A stretch of 64,000 nt of DNA, taken from assembly GCF_900324485.2 (NCBI RefSeq), contig NC_046654.1, forward strand, positions 16,468,406-16,532,405, written 5' to 3'. The first letter of the stretch is position 1; each line of letters starts with the position of its first letter. Origin of the DNA: Mastacembelus armatus. Taxonomy: Eukaryota > Chordata > Actinopteri > Synbranchiformes > Mastacembelidae. The notes beneath the pieces were generated by a model. It searched no databases. It was not told the DNA's origin and was given only the letters and a program-made list of their open reading frames with translations. Positions 17,375 through 32,300 of this stretch are shown in pieces. The translations under genes were made by a program, and so were the position numbers.

Positions 17375-20300
17375 TCACTGTAAGCCACTATCATCAGCGG
17401 TGGCTGAGGACCGACGCCGGGCTGCTTCCTTTTCCCGTTGAACCTCTCTGACAGCGAGGATGCGTGTGAGCATGCTCTGTAGGGTGGCGCTCTCTAATGG
17501 TTGAGAAGTATACCAGTGGGAACTGTTGAGGTCAGAAATGCAAATTTTAAAAAATGACCAGCTGATGCTGATGGATATTTAATGAAAAAATAAAACTCTC
17601 TCCAAGAAAGCAAGTAAATGTATTTCCCAAAACTGTTTAAGTAAGCACGTCAGCTTTAACCTGACTCTGACCTGTGATTGTGAACATTCTCTTCAGGCTG
17701 GAGGTAGAACACACCGGCCCTCTTCTTCACTGACTCCGGGCTGTTAGAAGACAGAGAAGATGTCTGTCTGCTGTTTTCTTAGTTGTTGCAGTAATGTTAA
17801 GTCTGTCTGTGTGTGTGTTTGGATCTCACCATCTTGAGAGGTAGAATTCATAGAGTCGGACAGGACACTGTAGAGGGTTGGTGACATTTTCTCGCATCTC
17901 CAGGTCTGCCTCACTCTCTGTTTGTCTTTTTCTGAATCGCTCTAAGAACAGAGTGAAAACACTTGATGCACAAGTAAATGTAGAAATCTTCTTTTTAGTG
18001 TAAAAAGAGGGAAAATGGCTTAGGTTCCTGCTTAAAAGCACCGCTACAGTCATATTACTTTATTATTACTTCTTAACTTTAAAGTATGAAATTATTGTAC
18101 ACGTTTCACTGTGTGACACCCACCTGTCTGTGGCCGGCTGGACGTGGCAGTGCTGCTTCTCTGGTAATGCAGGTACTGGACTGTGCCAGCTCGGCTGCTG
18201 GATTTGGAGCGCAGAGTGAAGTTAGTAAAGGAGAGGCCTTGATGCTGTGCCAGCGTAGTGAAGCAGAAATGCTTGGTGGAGAAGAAGACCAGCGTGTTGA
18301 GCAACACTATGGGTGAGTACGCACCCAGCTGCTTACACTCCCACAGGTAGGACTCTTCAACACGGGAGACAACACCACCACCTGGAGAAGGGAAGGGGAA
18401 GCAGGGGGAAGAAAAAAAAAAAAAGCTGAGATAAATATCTGTCTGTCCATCCATCCATCTTCTTCCGCTTATCCGGGGCCGGGTCGCGGGGGCAGTAGCC
18501 GAATCAGGGATACCCAGACTTCCTTCTCCCTGGACACTTCCTTCTGGCTCTTCCAGGGGGACACCAAGGCGTTCCCAGGCCAGCCGGGAGACATAGTCCC
18601 TCCAGCGTGTCCTGGGTCTTCCCCGGGGCCTCCTCCCGGTGTGACATGCCCGGAACACCTCCCCAGGAAGGCGCCCAGGAGGGTGTCTGTCTGGCGTTAC
18701 CAGGCCAGCCGGGAGACATAGTCCCTCCAGCGTGTCCTGGGTCTTCCCCAGGGCCTCCTCCCGGTGTGACACGCCCGGAACACCTCCCCAGGAAGGCGCC
18801 CAGGAGGGTGTCTGTCTGTTTAGCTGCTAAAAGCTTCCAGTTGTTGCTGGTCTGTCTGGCATTTTGTGTTATCAGAGCTATTATTAAAGGCAGAAAACAG
18901 CTTCCTGTTGCTGCTGCATGCAACACTGTTGACAACATTGAGGGTGAACTGAAATGGCAAAGCTGTAAAACTGTAAGACTGTAAAAGAGCTTGGTGATAA
19001 TTCCCTGTGGGCTTGTTGCTACTTTTCTGACCCAGTGTTAATATGAAAGTCTTAAATAGTGAGTGGAGCTTTACAGTCGTATGTAATCTGAACCCAGAGT
19101 GGGAATAGCAGCCACTACCAATAGAAACATCTTTATAGGAACATAATTAACACACCGGTTATTGCAGAAAATGATTAAAGATTATAACTTAAGGTCAATG
19201 ATCATACCGCGAGGCAGTGTTTTAGGTTTCCACAGTCGCAGCATCCCAGTGATCTCATTGGCAAACTGACTGTAGAGCTTGTCGGTGAAGATGTTCTCTA
19301 TGCGGCCCTTCATGAACAGAAACTGTCCAAAAAGAGAAGGATGCAGAGAGAAATGAGTCACTGAGTGGTGAAAATGAGTGGAGACATAATGAATTCAGAC
19401 TAAAAAAAGCAAGGATTTGTGTGTGTGTGGGTGTATGTGTGTGTTTGGACCTGCTGTATCCCCAGGCAGAGGTAGAAGATGCTGTCTGGACCGTAGGCCT
19501 CTCCATTTGGCCGTCTCACTTCTTTGATGAAGCGAGACAGAGCAAAGCTCAGCTCAGCAGAGTCACACTGAAGGATGTCCTCTTTAATGTCCACTTCACT
19601 GGCTGCAGGCGGAGAGAATGGAAAATAAAAGCTGTATAGAATAAAACAACAGAGCTGAATAATGGGTAAGAGGAGGTAAAAGCATGGGTGTTCTCTGGTT
19701 TAGCCCAGTGTGCTCCCACAGTCCAAAGAGAACTCAGGCTTACGTTCTTGTGGTTGTTTGTTGCGTTGCTGGACCCAGTTCCTCCAGGCTTTAACCCCAT
19801 ACATGTGGTTCAGTTTGGAGGTGGTTGGAGCCGCCATTGCACTGCGATCCACTGAAACAGTCCGCCTTCGACCCTGGAAAAAAAAAAGTGCAGAGTGAAT
19901 ACCAGACGAGGTTGATAATGATGAGATAAATTAATATTGTGCATATTAATACACTTCATTTCTATAAAAAAGATAAGAAAACCTTTATTTATCCCACAGT
20001 GGGGAAATTGCGTTGTTGCAACAGTAAGTACAGTACACAGCAGAGAGCCAGAAGTAGCAAGATGTGAGGTAAATAAGAAGTTCAGAACATTAAAAAATAC
20101 TAAGTGGAATAAAACTATGAAGCTACAAAAACTATAAGTGGGTAGATATGTGCCTATGGGTATGTACAGTATATGGACATCTATGGATAAATAAATAAAC
20201 ACCAGGTAAAGTCACTACAGTATATTGCACCGATGGTGATTCACCTTATAATACAGTATTGTACGTGATTACAGATGACAGATGTAAAATACATTGATAG

Positions 20301-23300
20301 CAAAATACATACAACATTTAAGACTGTCAGCAAATAGAACCACAGAGCAGCATACAGGAAAACTTACCTGCAAACTGATGTATGCACAGTAACATGTTTT
20401 TAAAAACACAGAAAAAAAAATTGAATCAGCGTTTACCCACAGACTGCTGATCTGTCATACCCGTTTCCTGCCGGAGGAACCGTCCCTGGGTCTTTTCACT
20501 CCTCGCTGCGGAGCGGACGACTTCTGACCTAATGATTCTGCAGAAACACACAAAAAAATTGTGAGTGGGAGACAGGATGTGTGCGTGTGTGTTTGTTTTC
20601 CATTTCCAATCTGAGTTTATCCTGATAATACAAAAAAAAAAAAAAAAAAACATTTTGGTGGTTTATTAATAAATTACAAGTTTTCAAGTTGTAGAAACTG
20701 CATGTCATACTGTTTTAAACAGACGTGGGTGTTGGTTATCACTTTAAATTACAGAATATGATCTCTGACCAGACGGGAAGTCAGTCTCTAAGTCCATCAT
20801 TGGAGAGGAGGGCGGCTGATGCTCGACACTGGTCGCAGGTGGGTCGCTTGTCATGCTCTCCCCTGGATGGGCACTAGGATGGGGATCAGTTGACTCTGTG
20901 CTTCTCTCTGTACTTCCAGTGGAAGGCAGGTCAGCTTGTACGGATTTTTGAGTCTCCTCGCCTTCAAGGATTATGGGAAGCGCCACCTCTGATTTCATGT
21001 CTCCAGTGTAAGTGCTCTGGTCTGTAGCACACACACAAAAATAAACACAGATGAAGTGAGATGCGAATCATTATGTTTTGAACCTTACTAAGGTAAAAAT
21101 AAAACATAAAAATGAAGACACATATCTACTTTCTCCAAACCCTCACCTGCATGCGAACTAGACTGATCATTCTGGTTTTCTTCCCTCAGAGTGAAAGGCT
21201 CTGATTGGACAGCTGCATCTATCATGCCATGTTTCTGTGGTGTTACGACCATGGGCACTGGAAGCTTGAAAGATGAGAAGTTTCATTTGCAAAGACTCAA
21301 TGCAAAGTGTTTGAGTCATTAAAGAGAATGTGAATGTAACGGGACATACAGGCATTGGTATAGCCAGTGGAACAGGTGTGTGCTGACAGTACATGTTCAG
21401 AGGCACAGGAATGAAAACCGGTACTGGGACTGGCACCATCACCACCTTCACATTCTCCTGCCCTGCTGAGGAGAGAGGGGGCAGAGGAAAACGAGACACA
21501 GAGAGAAAGAAAAAAATGGATGAACAAATAGAAAACATAAAAAAAAAAAAAAAAGTTTAATGACACAAAGTCACAAATGCATTAATTCAAGTTTAGTGCT
21601 GACAAAATATTTAGATGTGTATTTTTATGTGTTTGTATTTATCCACCCATTATATTCATTGTGGTTATGCTGTGATTGGCTGTAAATACTAACAAGTTTT
21701 ACATTATGTGAGTGGTATCTGTTTTTGAAGTCTATAGAATTAGGAAATTTATTAATACACCCCCAAAACTCCCCATTAATAAATCACAATGGATTAAAGT
21801 AGATATGACTTATTAAACTGAAAACGTGACACACTGCACTGTTAAGAAGACAAATCAACAGCATCTGCTGACTACATGTAACCTGCATTTTAATGTTTAA
21901 CTGGAGGACACTGCACCAACCAGCTGCAGCTTCCTGTATTTATACTAATAACCATATACAAACAAAGGTACATATGCAGGTCACTCCCCAGAAGCTGACC
22001 TTATTATTTTTCTTTTATGGCACAAAGGTTTCTTCTGTTACCAGTGGGTTTTTCAATGATAAACACATACAACACATGCATCACGGATACAGATTTACTC
22101 CATACGCAGATGTGACAAATGCAAGAATATGGCCAGCAGAGGTCGCAATTCAAGCCTGTAGCAAATGATTCACAACATTGAGCCATGTCGGACACAAGTC
22201 ATGAAGCAGACACCTTCGTCATCATTCATCATGTACACTTGTTTAAAGCCAAATACCAATTCCCATGAAAGAAAAGTAATCATAATTTTGGTGAAGACAG
22301 AGCTTCACATGCTGCATCAATAATTCTGATAAACTTGATTCTCACTCATTATCATATCATTCTATGCCCAAAATGACACTACACTTATTCTTCCACTCAT
22401 TTGTCATTAGACGGTAAAATGTGGCAGGTAAAATCAGATAAATAATTATCCCATTTAAACTTTTTTTCTCAAATTCAATTTATTGACATTTTTTTCCACG
22501 AGTTTCAGATGTTGACAACATACTATGAAAAGAAACATAAAACAGAAATGCATTATTCATTTTCCACCTACCCATATCATGTTTAAGAATGGGGAAAAAT
22601 GAAATAAGCATAAGTACATAAGTAACAGTAAGTCACAAAATAAGTGAAATGTAAACACCGTAGTACAGGGTTGGATTCAACTCAGCTCCAACGTCAAAGC
22701 CAGAGTTGACTTGTAATAACAGCAAATGCTTGAACTGACGTCAGTCTCGGTTCACGACTGCATCAGTAAAGAGGTACAGCAGGAAATTCAGCCCTGAAAC
22801 TTCCAAACATCCCACATTCATACTAAAGTAGTAGTGTAATAGTACAAATAAGTTATCTGAACATCCAAATAAACGCCGAGTTCTTCATTCAGACGCAAAA
22901 TTCAAGTCATTGCAGATTTTAGCCTGATTTATACATTAACGGTGTATCTCTATGGTGCATTGTAGTTTCATTCTTAACCAGATTTATTGGTTTATCAAAA
23001 ACTAAAAATAATAGAGGAGTAACACTGCATCAGAGAAAGACGTCTTGCAAATTGCCTGCTGTGTCTAGATTCCTGTCCATTTGTGCAACACCTATACAGA
23101 TGTTAACCTGTAAAATATAATCTTCCATGTTTTCCTGACACTTTGGTATGATCCACATTATGCTTTGTCAATCAGATACAATAAAATTAATCTGAATCAA
23201 GTTAAAATAATCAACCACTGACACAAATATTAATATTAACAGACTGTTGCAGTTTTTTTTTTTGCCATACAACCACATTACAGACTGTATGACTCTTGCT

Positions 23301-26300
23301 GTTATATAGTGTAATAGACAGTGGCTGACCCTTCAGGCTCGAGTGAAGTGATGTCACACCACTGGACATGAGGGTTGTGAAACATAAACAGTGTGTTCAA
23401 TTACAGGCAACTTCCTCTGGAGATTTACACAACATAAACAAATCATTAGATACTTTGGACACGTCTTAAGACACTTGACAACTATACTGTGATCGGAGTT
23501 AGCTTCAATGGTGTAATCATATGTGAGAACTAAAACACTGAGGTAAAAATTGTTTTTCCTGACACCTTACAGTACTGTCTGTAGGTCAGTCAAACAGCTG
23601 TGAAAGAACGTCAACCTTGTCTAGGCCGTCAGGCCACCATTTTGACCATCACTTATAGCCTAATATTGCCCACGAATTAAACAGCCTGGAAGGGAAGAGG
23701 TTTCAGATGGCCATGAGAATGTGGTCTGAATAGTGCATAAATACTGCTATGTTTAGTTTATAAAAAAACAAAACAAAACAAACAAAAAAAAAACACAGAC
23801 ATCCCCTTAAGTGTGTCATTTCACAGCACTGCTAGTTTGCAAATACACATCCATGTAGATACTGAAAACTAATGTATTTGCTGTCAAAGTTTTGGGAAGA
23901 GAGAGAGAGAGAAAAAAAAACCAAAAAAAAAAAACCTGCGTCATAAAAGCGCTGCAGGTGTGAACACCACCTGTTAAACCTGTAGTAGTTTTATCTTTGT
24001 CTAGGGTCAGGGCAGAAGACGACATCTCGTGGCAGCAGATCAGGAAGCTGTGGAGAGGAAAAACTCGGGTGACACACTCGACCCTTGTAAGAAGTCAGTT
24101 GAAATGACGTGGAAAAAGCGCATCAGTTTTAACAGATCATGTGGGTAGGTAGTTGTTATTCTGACTGTAAGAGCAGTAACGTTGCATTGCCGTCATCTCT
24201 ATTAATGCACACTGTACACAATCATGGAACAGGAAATCTTTAATACTGTATACAGCTGTGGCACAAACAATGACTTCCCTAATATTTTTTATATTTATTT
24301 TTATTATTAATTATTAAGGGTACTTGAACTTGTAGTGTCATTTAGAAGTCTCACCTCATGTTTCCAGTTCAGGAGCTGTTTTGTAGATCAGTCTGGTGTG
24401 GTAGAGTTCAAAACAGGGCACAGGACAGAGGCTTGGCTCTCCCGAACATGTCTTACAATAATAGGAAGTTTGCCTCACTATCCCACACTTCTGCTCACAG
24501 TCCTTCATTTTAGAGTGTGTCTCCTCTTTTCCCTCTCCATCCTTCTCATTGTGTGTCTTCTCTTCTGTTTTCTTCTCTGGCTCCTCCCTCTTCTCTCTCT
24601 TCCTCACCTCCTCTTCTTCCTCCTCTCTCTTCCTCTTGGATTGCGAGCAGACTTTGCAATTGGAGTCTGTCTCCCTTTTGCCCAGGAAATGGCGCCCGGT
24701 CAGGCGTGCCGGCACGCCATTACACAGCTGAGTTTCTCCCTGAGGTTTCGGTGATGATGCTGGAGATGGTAGGTCGGGCTGCGAGGGGCTATCTAGCAGA
24801 GCTGGTGCAATTATTGAAACAGCTAGTTGTGAACAATGAATAACTGAATAAATCAAAAGAATGAATGAAGTGAAATAAATGGTGTGAACAAATAATTCCA
24901 ATTTATGCAGGTTTTTGCCTTGTAAATCAGTTTCTATTCTCTATCTTTCTTAATGCCTTTTATTTTCTATAAAGCTCCTTGTATTTATTGTTGCTGTAAG
25001 GTACTATGCTAATAAACCTGATGTGGTTTACAAAGAGACATAAGAGCTTTAGCCTGGAAGAGGGTGGCTACCTATATCACCGCAGTCAGTGATTCAGACT
25101 CAGTGCTTGCTGTAGGAATCACCACTGACCACAAGTCAAACAAATCATGAGGGGAAAAAAAAGAAAAAAGCCCCAAACTCTGGATTTCGGATTTTGTTTT
25201 TGTTTTGTTTTTTTTAAACCATTATTTCATGATTAAGATGTTTCCTGATGAATCAAAGTTCAAGCAAGTTCAGTATTATATTCATCAAAGCATGAAGTTA
25301 TTTTAAGGAAGTTTTTTTTTGTTGTTGTCATTTTAACGTTATAATATGACCTTACTCAGCTTATTTTGTATCTTACTTAGCATAAGAACGTGACATCACA
25401 TGTAACCCATTCATTACAAAGAGCTGTTTGGTTTGATCAATGAACAGAAATTGTTTTGAGCACTTTTTCCACAATTCAAATAGAAACAGGACCATCAGAA
25501 GAAATAGAAAGAAAATATCAAGAAATATCTAAAACAGACTAAAACACGTCATACTTTAAAAGATGTTTCAAATGTCTGTACGAACATACAGTGAATGCTC
25601 ATTATGTGCGAGTATATGTGCCTTCTCTAGAGCATTTTATTGTGAAAAAGCCACTTAAACTTGTTCCCCTAGGTCCTGCTGTGCCGCTGTTTCTGTGACC
25701 TGCGTGAACGAGGGATGAATGATGCTGTTTGTAGTTACCTGCTGATTCTGTGGAAGTTGTGGGCAGCTGGCACATTGTTTCTTGGTCCATGGTGAAGGGT
25801 CGACACAGAACCGACTTGTTCTTCATTTGACGTCGACGGGACACAGGCACACGCATGGCATCAGTCTGAGTACTGGCCTGGGCATTACAAACAAAAACAG
25901 CAACAATGAACTAATCTGATCTAATTCTTATTTCTAAACATTGTGACATTACTGTCTGCACTGCCAATCAGAAAGAAATGATTTTTCTGTACTGATATTG
26001 TTCTGTGAAATGAGCACATACATGGTCGAGGTTCTTGCCATCAGTGTTGGAAGTTGGAAGTGCACCTACAAGAGAGAAATAAAAATGCATTAAACCCCAA
26101 TGTGACAAAAAGCTGCTCAAAAGTACTTAAAAATAAAGAATTACTATATAATCCTCTAATAGTTATTAGTTAATTGAATTCCCATAGAAAATCCCTACCT
26201 CTTGCTACAAACAGTTCAGTAATTTTATTTATATAGAAGTAACTGTAGCCTGTGGGCTGTTCTGTTTAATCTGCTGCTATCATGACCATGACGAGCTGTT

Positions 26301-29300
26301 AACGCCCCCTCACATGGCTGTGTGTGAACAAACCAGTCAGAGCAGTATCTGCTGACACACTGGGCTGAGTAGCAGAGCCATTGGCCAATGAGACGACATC
26401 AGCTATGACAGGATTCATCTTTGAGGAGTGGTGGGGCTGGGCTGGAGCTAGAAGAGAGAAAGAAGGGATCATAGAGACACAACGATGACTTTAAAATCCA
26501 GCCTCTCATATAAAGTAACTATAAGGATTTTTTTTAATAATCTTTTTTCTAAACCTATGATTTCAGGCAAACTAATTTAACTAGTGTGAAGTCTGATGTG
26601 ACAATACAATTTACCATATGGTGTCTGTGGGGCTGCTCCAGTACCATTACTACTGGTATGTTGGCTCATCTCAAAATGCAGGTAGCAGTACTGCAGCAGG
26701 CAGGACAGGTTGCAGAAGTTACGGACAGAACCCAAACACTGCAGCTTCTCAGTCATGTAGCTCTGTTTCCTACAGCTGTCACACCGCCCCATCTGGACAA
26801 GAGAAGAGGAGGAGGAGGAAGGAAGAAAAGACAAAAGGAAAGAAAGAAAACGGAGAAAGACATTAAACAAACAACCATGCTGAATATACAGTGACATCTG
26901 AGACATCCATCTCCTTTACCCCATAGTAGAGCACAGTGTACTGGGACATGCAATGGGGTCTACAGAACTCCTCCATCCTGCCTCCATAGTGGCTGTGCAG
27001 CATCTTCTGGCTAATGCTGGAGCAGTAGGTGCAGGGACGCCAGGGATGGACCTTGTTACGAGAAGTCAGGTCATGTTTGAAGAGAAGCTTACAGCCTGGA
27101 ACACAGGATGGTTGGGGTCCCATATTATTTAAATCTGAGCACTACAAGTATCCATTTTTGCCCACAGGAACACTTACACTGAATGAATGTGGTGTTTACA
27201 ATTTTTGTTAAATGATGAAACCAAAAGTAAGGCTAGAGCTACCAATCTTCACAATTTCAGGCTAGTTTGTCAAGACCGGAACGACACCAGAATCAATCAG
27301 GCATTCTGCATTTGCTGTTGTATACATTAAAAAGCAACTGCAAGGTTATCACTGACAGACACCTAAATGCATGAAACTCAGGTGGAGAAGAAGAAGGAGA
27401 AAGCCATTTTGTGTAAACTCACTTTCACTGCAGAAAACCAGGTCCTGTTGGTTGTAGGTGATGGTGTCAAAGAGCACCTTCTCCTGTTTACAATACTCAC
27501 ACGGCGCCACAATGTTTTTCTGGGTTTTATACTGCTCACAGCATGGCTTACTGCAGAACATAGAAATTCGACCCTGCAGGAAAAATCTGTCATGAGTATT
27601 ACAGAATAATGATGGTTAGCTGAGGAGTGTTATACTCTTTATGGAGGTACCAACAGAAAAATCCAGTTAGGGTGAAATATGAATATATACCGAATATGTG
27701 TATATTGGTGTGACCTGTGCTGCTTGCCTGGTTGCTGAATAGCAGCGGTTTGGTGTTGAACTGCTTACTGCACTGATGGCAGGTCAGTTTGGTGGTGTCA
27801 CTGTGCCCACCCTCTGCTGGTTTCTGGGGCTGACCAGAGGGTGCTCTGGCCTGGGTTTGCCCTGGGATAGAGGGGGAGGACATGGCTGGGTAGGGAGGCA
27901 CCAGTGGGGGCACTGAGGTATGACTGGGATGATGGCCTGAGTAAGGCACTGATGATGGGCAATCCTGGGGGATGGGAGGGACCGAGCTGGCTCCAGCAGA
28001 AGGGCCTGGTTTGGGGACATCTTTGACAGAGTGGTCCCTGAGAGAGGCAGTTCCATTGGTCAAGTCTGACTGTGAGGGGTGTCCAGACTTCTGTAAAAGA
28101 CATGGAGGGAAAATAACAGCATGCTCAAATAAACAAGAAGGTTTTAATCCAACTGAGCTATTTTTGTTAAATTAAAAGCTCCCTTGCTATTAGTGCTTTA
28201 CCCTGTATATAGAAACACAGTCATAGGAGCAGAAGTTCCGAATGGTACCATCCACCATGGCCAGATGATACTGAGGAACAGCTGAAACTTTGCACAGGCA
28301 GCATGGGAATGGAGTACCTACAAGGAGAAGGTAATGTTAGTATGTGAACATACATTCATGACCAAGTTAGTAAGATTTCCTTGGTTCCGGTTGTACTACA
28401 GGCTGCAGTCAAACTGAAGCTTTCCTCCATGTTAGCACTGAGGACTACATATACCAGCTAGCCCTAACACGTGGGTGTGTGTTCTCTGAGGCTTGTCCTA
28501 CCAGTGAGAGAATGCTGGGGCGGTCGACTCTGTTCCACACAAGCAGGTGAACAGTAAAGCTGAACTTTGCCCCTGTGGTCACGTTCCATGATGGTGGAAG
28601 ACACTATTGCCACTGTATGACAGTAAGCACACTCAACCGTCTTTCTGCAAGTCTGTTTAAAAAAAGAATTTGTATTGTAAAGGTTTCTATTAGCTATGTA
28701 AAATGTGTGGATGGTATGTGATTTTCTGATATTACAGTAGTTCTGGTTGCTGGAACCCAAATTTTGAGTTACTGCTTATTCTCATTTGAGGCCACTAACA
28801 TGGAAAAATACATAATATCTATCTGCAGTGTTTTATCCACACAGTGCTGTCATAAATACTGACACATATTTCCTTAATTCAAAAGGAAACAGGACTATAA
28901 AATGTTTTCATGCAGATACATACCTGTTTGTAGGTGCCAATGCAGGTAGGTCCACAGAAGTTGAGCTGAGATCTTTCAATTGTGAGTGTCTGGCAGGAGC
29001 CTGAGTTGCTGTTGCAGTAAAGTCCGCAGCCTTCACAGCAGTTCATGGCTAACTGACGCATCTTGCGCCATGCCATGAAACAAGCATCACTACAGAGGCT
29101 GTGCAGGCGACCTTGATGGTTGACTTCATGCTCAATTTGCTGTGGAGATCATGATCCCAGTCAAACACAAGACACAAGATAGAGAGTAACACCTGACCTG
29201 CCTTGGCCTGTCAGGCATATTAACTATATCTGTCTGTCTTTACTGTAAAGGTTAGCCTTTCAGGGCTCTTACCTTATTAGTGACTCTGCACACACTGCAA

Positions 29301-32300
29301 AAGGGTTTTTCTGGTTGCCGCTCCAGTAATTTCTGAGGTGGCTTCTCAAGCTTCTTCTCCAGTCGTTTGTCAGCCCATTTCTCAGGAAACTTTTCAGCAC
29401 ACTTCTTCTTCTGTCTAAATTCAGACAGACAGAACTGGCCACAAAAGTGCATGTAGGTGTTGTCATCTGCAGGAATCAGGATCATGTCCCTGGGCTGAAG
29501 AATCTCCCTGCAAAGACAAAAGCATGAGACATAAATACAAAAGTTTAAAAAAATATATAGAAGATGACAAGAGGTTAGGCTTTGCAAACAAAGTGGCAAG
29601 GCAGAAAAAAAAATACATTTGAAATGAAGCAATAATTTGACTTTACCCTAACCCCAGTTCTGTCATTACTTGAATAAAGCATAAGAAATCACTAAGGATT
29701 TAGATGTGGATTAAGTTTCACAGGAGATATCAGTGTCAGTGTTAAATTCTATAATACTATAGGGTTAGATGTCTGCTGAGACACAGGCAGTCCTACAACA
29801 CACCAGAAAAACACAGCATTTAGGACTATATGTATTTCCATGTGCTAAAAGAGCACAGATTTTATAAACCAGTGAAACCCTTAAATATGAAGTTCATACT
29901 GATGTGATGTGGAAACAAAGATGTACTTGTTGCACTGGAAACAGAATCGGCTCCTGTTGGCTGAAGGCAGATGGCCAGTCAGACAGACTGTAGAGCAGAA
30001 CAGCTGCGTTGACCCTTTTCTTTGGAATGCTGTTTGGCCTTTCAGCAGAACCTGGAATCACATTTAATAAAAAAAAAAAAAAAAAAAACCTGTATCACTG
30101 TCTAAAGTTCTGACACAATAATAATGACAATTTCTGCTAATCGTGTCATTAATATAGCAGATGAATGAGTAAATAACCAGAGCATCAGTTGTCTATGTTC
30201 ATAACAATGCAGAGAACACGAGGCAGGGTTATTTATTTAAAACAGAGCTCATGTAAGCAGAGCAGTACCTTAGAGCAGCCGCTACAGCGAACACTACCAG
30301 GAGCTGGGGGCTGAGGTGGACGTGGGGGTACTGGTACAAGAGCTGGCAGTGAAGTTGGGACCTGAGCTGGTGGTCTTGCAGGAAGTGGAGTCATGGCTTG
30401 TAGGACAGTACCTCTACTTGGGATAAAAATGGCTGCTGGAGGTGGGGCTGGGATTGCTGCTGGCACTTGAGAGGATAGAGTAAAGGTTGATATTGTCAAA
30501 AATATTTTTAGAAAAATATTTTAGCAATAATAAACATGCACAGAAAATGCTTCTGCTGCATTTCTGAGAAAAGACTACTGAGGGCACTATTCTAATTAAA
30601 AGATGACCTGTGGAGGTTTCTTGTAAATAAACTTTCATTTTAGATTTCCATTGTGTGTGTCCTTAAAGTATAACAAATATGTCGAATATATCCTTGCTCA
30701 TAAAACACAGTAGCATTGTTTTCTTTACTAGGAAGAAATCATCTTTGCTGCCTCTACATGACTTTTGCATATTTTGGTGCATTACAGCCAGCTGTACACA
30801 TAATGTAAAGCGGATGTAGCATCACAAAGAAATCACATTTTGCTTAGTGATGCATTATAGTAAAATGTGATGACCAAATTCATTGTATTCTGTAAAGTGG
30901 GGTTTTTTGAGGTGTCATATCAAACTGGTAGCATTTCAAATTGCTCTGTTACTGCAGCCTTGCCCTCAATAAAGCTGATGCCAATAAGGTAAACCTAGTT
31001 ACAAGTACTAACAGCGCCATCAAATCGAAAGAGGTGTTTCATCCCACTGACACAGTATGACCACTGCAGAACAGCTGGTGTATTAAACTCACCAGTAGGG
31101 GATACGAAGGTGTTTGCTCCTCCTACAGAGTACACTGAGCTGATCCTCAGCTCTTCCTGAAATGTTCAAACATAAGAAATCTCTATGTGTTTAAGACATT
31201 TTCTTTCATTGAATTGAATGAGAAAGTGTGTACAAACCTTTCACTGGTACTGTGATCTGGTATCATGTTTAGAAGTATTTTTCCATTCTTAAAATAAGAA
31301 ATATTTCAAAGTAGTTTTAACTGTATATTGCTGACTGACTAAATGCTATTATTTAATATTTAAAAAATAAAGTGTAAACATCAGAGGCATACTGATAACA
31401 TCTCCCTCCACACTTACCTCCTGATGCTCCAGCTCCTCTTTGATCTGTCTGATGGAGCTCTGAGGCAGTAAAGCAGCATCGTACCCCTCATCAATGGGCT
31501 CCTCTTTAATGTTGATACTAGGAGACATCGGGGGATTACTGTCCTCCACTGGAGCTGTCTCTGAACTCTGAGAGAATAAGAGTATTTATGACAAATCTGC
31601 TCAGTATTGAAAAAAACAAAAACAAAAAACAAAACAAACAAAAAAAAAACTAAATATAGTTATGTAAATTTTTTCCAAATCCCCACCTCTCCCTGCTGGC
31701 TGTCTTCTGTCTCCCCTGTCTGGTTCAGGGGACCTCCATCTGACAGAAAGGTAGAAAAGAAGTTACAACTACACTGAGAGAGACAAACCAAACAATTATT
31801 TCCAGATGATGCCACACTCAGTCTTGTTCAATCTAATTTAGTTCAATACTGATGACACCTTTTTCTTTGCACTGGAGTTAAGGACTGCATGATTACTATT
31901 TTTTTTGTATCTCAATCTTGGTTCAGACAACTGTGCAATCTCATTCTCACATGATGACGACTCTGCCGTGTTTGTATTAGCACTTAGGTTAGTGCACCCT
32001 TTTCTGCGCTAAGTGGCATTAACCAAGAACAGGAATGCAAAAGAATAATTAAATAGATAAGTGAGAATATACGATTGGTTGAGAATTGTGTTCAGAAAAT
32101 TAAACTGACAGATTAAAAACAAATGGTCAAAACTAAAAGGGCATTGTGACTTTTAATACCACAGATGGCGTCAGCTAATGGTGTGCTATCTACAAACCCA
32201 AGCCCACATACCACTGCTGACATCTTGAATTCATTTCAAAGCCAGGAGATGTTATATGTTTTTGTAGACTGAAAATAAGTTGAAATTTAACAAGTTGACA

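Noticed and set aside
18092-18772. Minus-strand 226-codon frame
   Set aside because: A chance fusion of a real zmym4 exon (18124-18381) with intron and a LINE-type repeat; the splice sites show where the exon ends.
24310-24330. piggyBac terminal inverted repeat at a TTAA next to the transposase-like frame
   Set aside because: A TTAA followed by GGG is present, but the orientation is wrong for the right end of a piggyBac element and no partner end was found.
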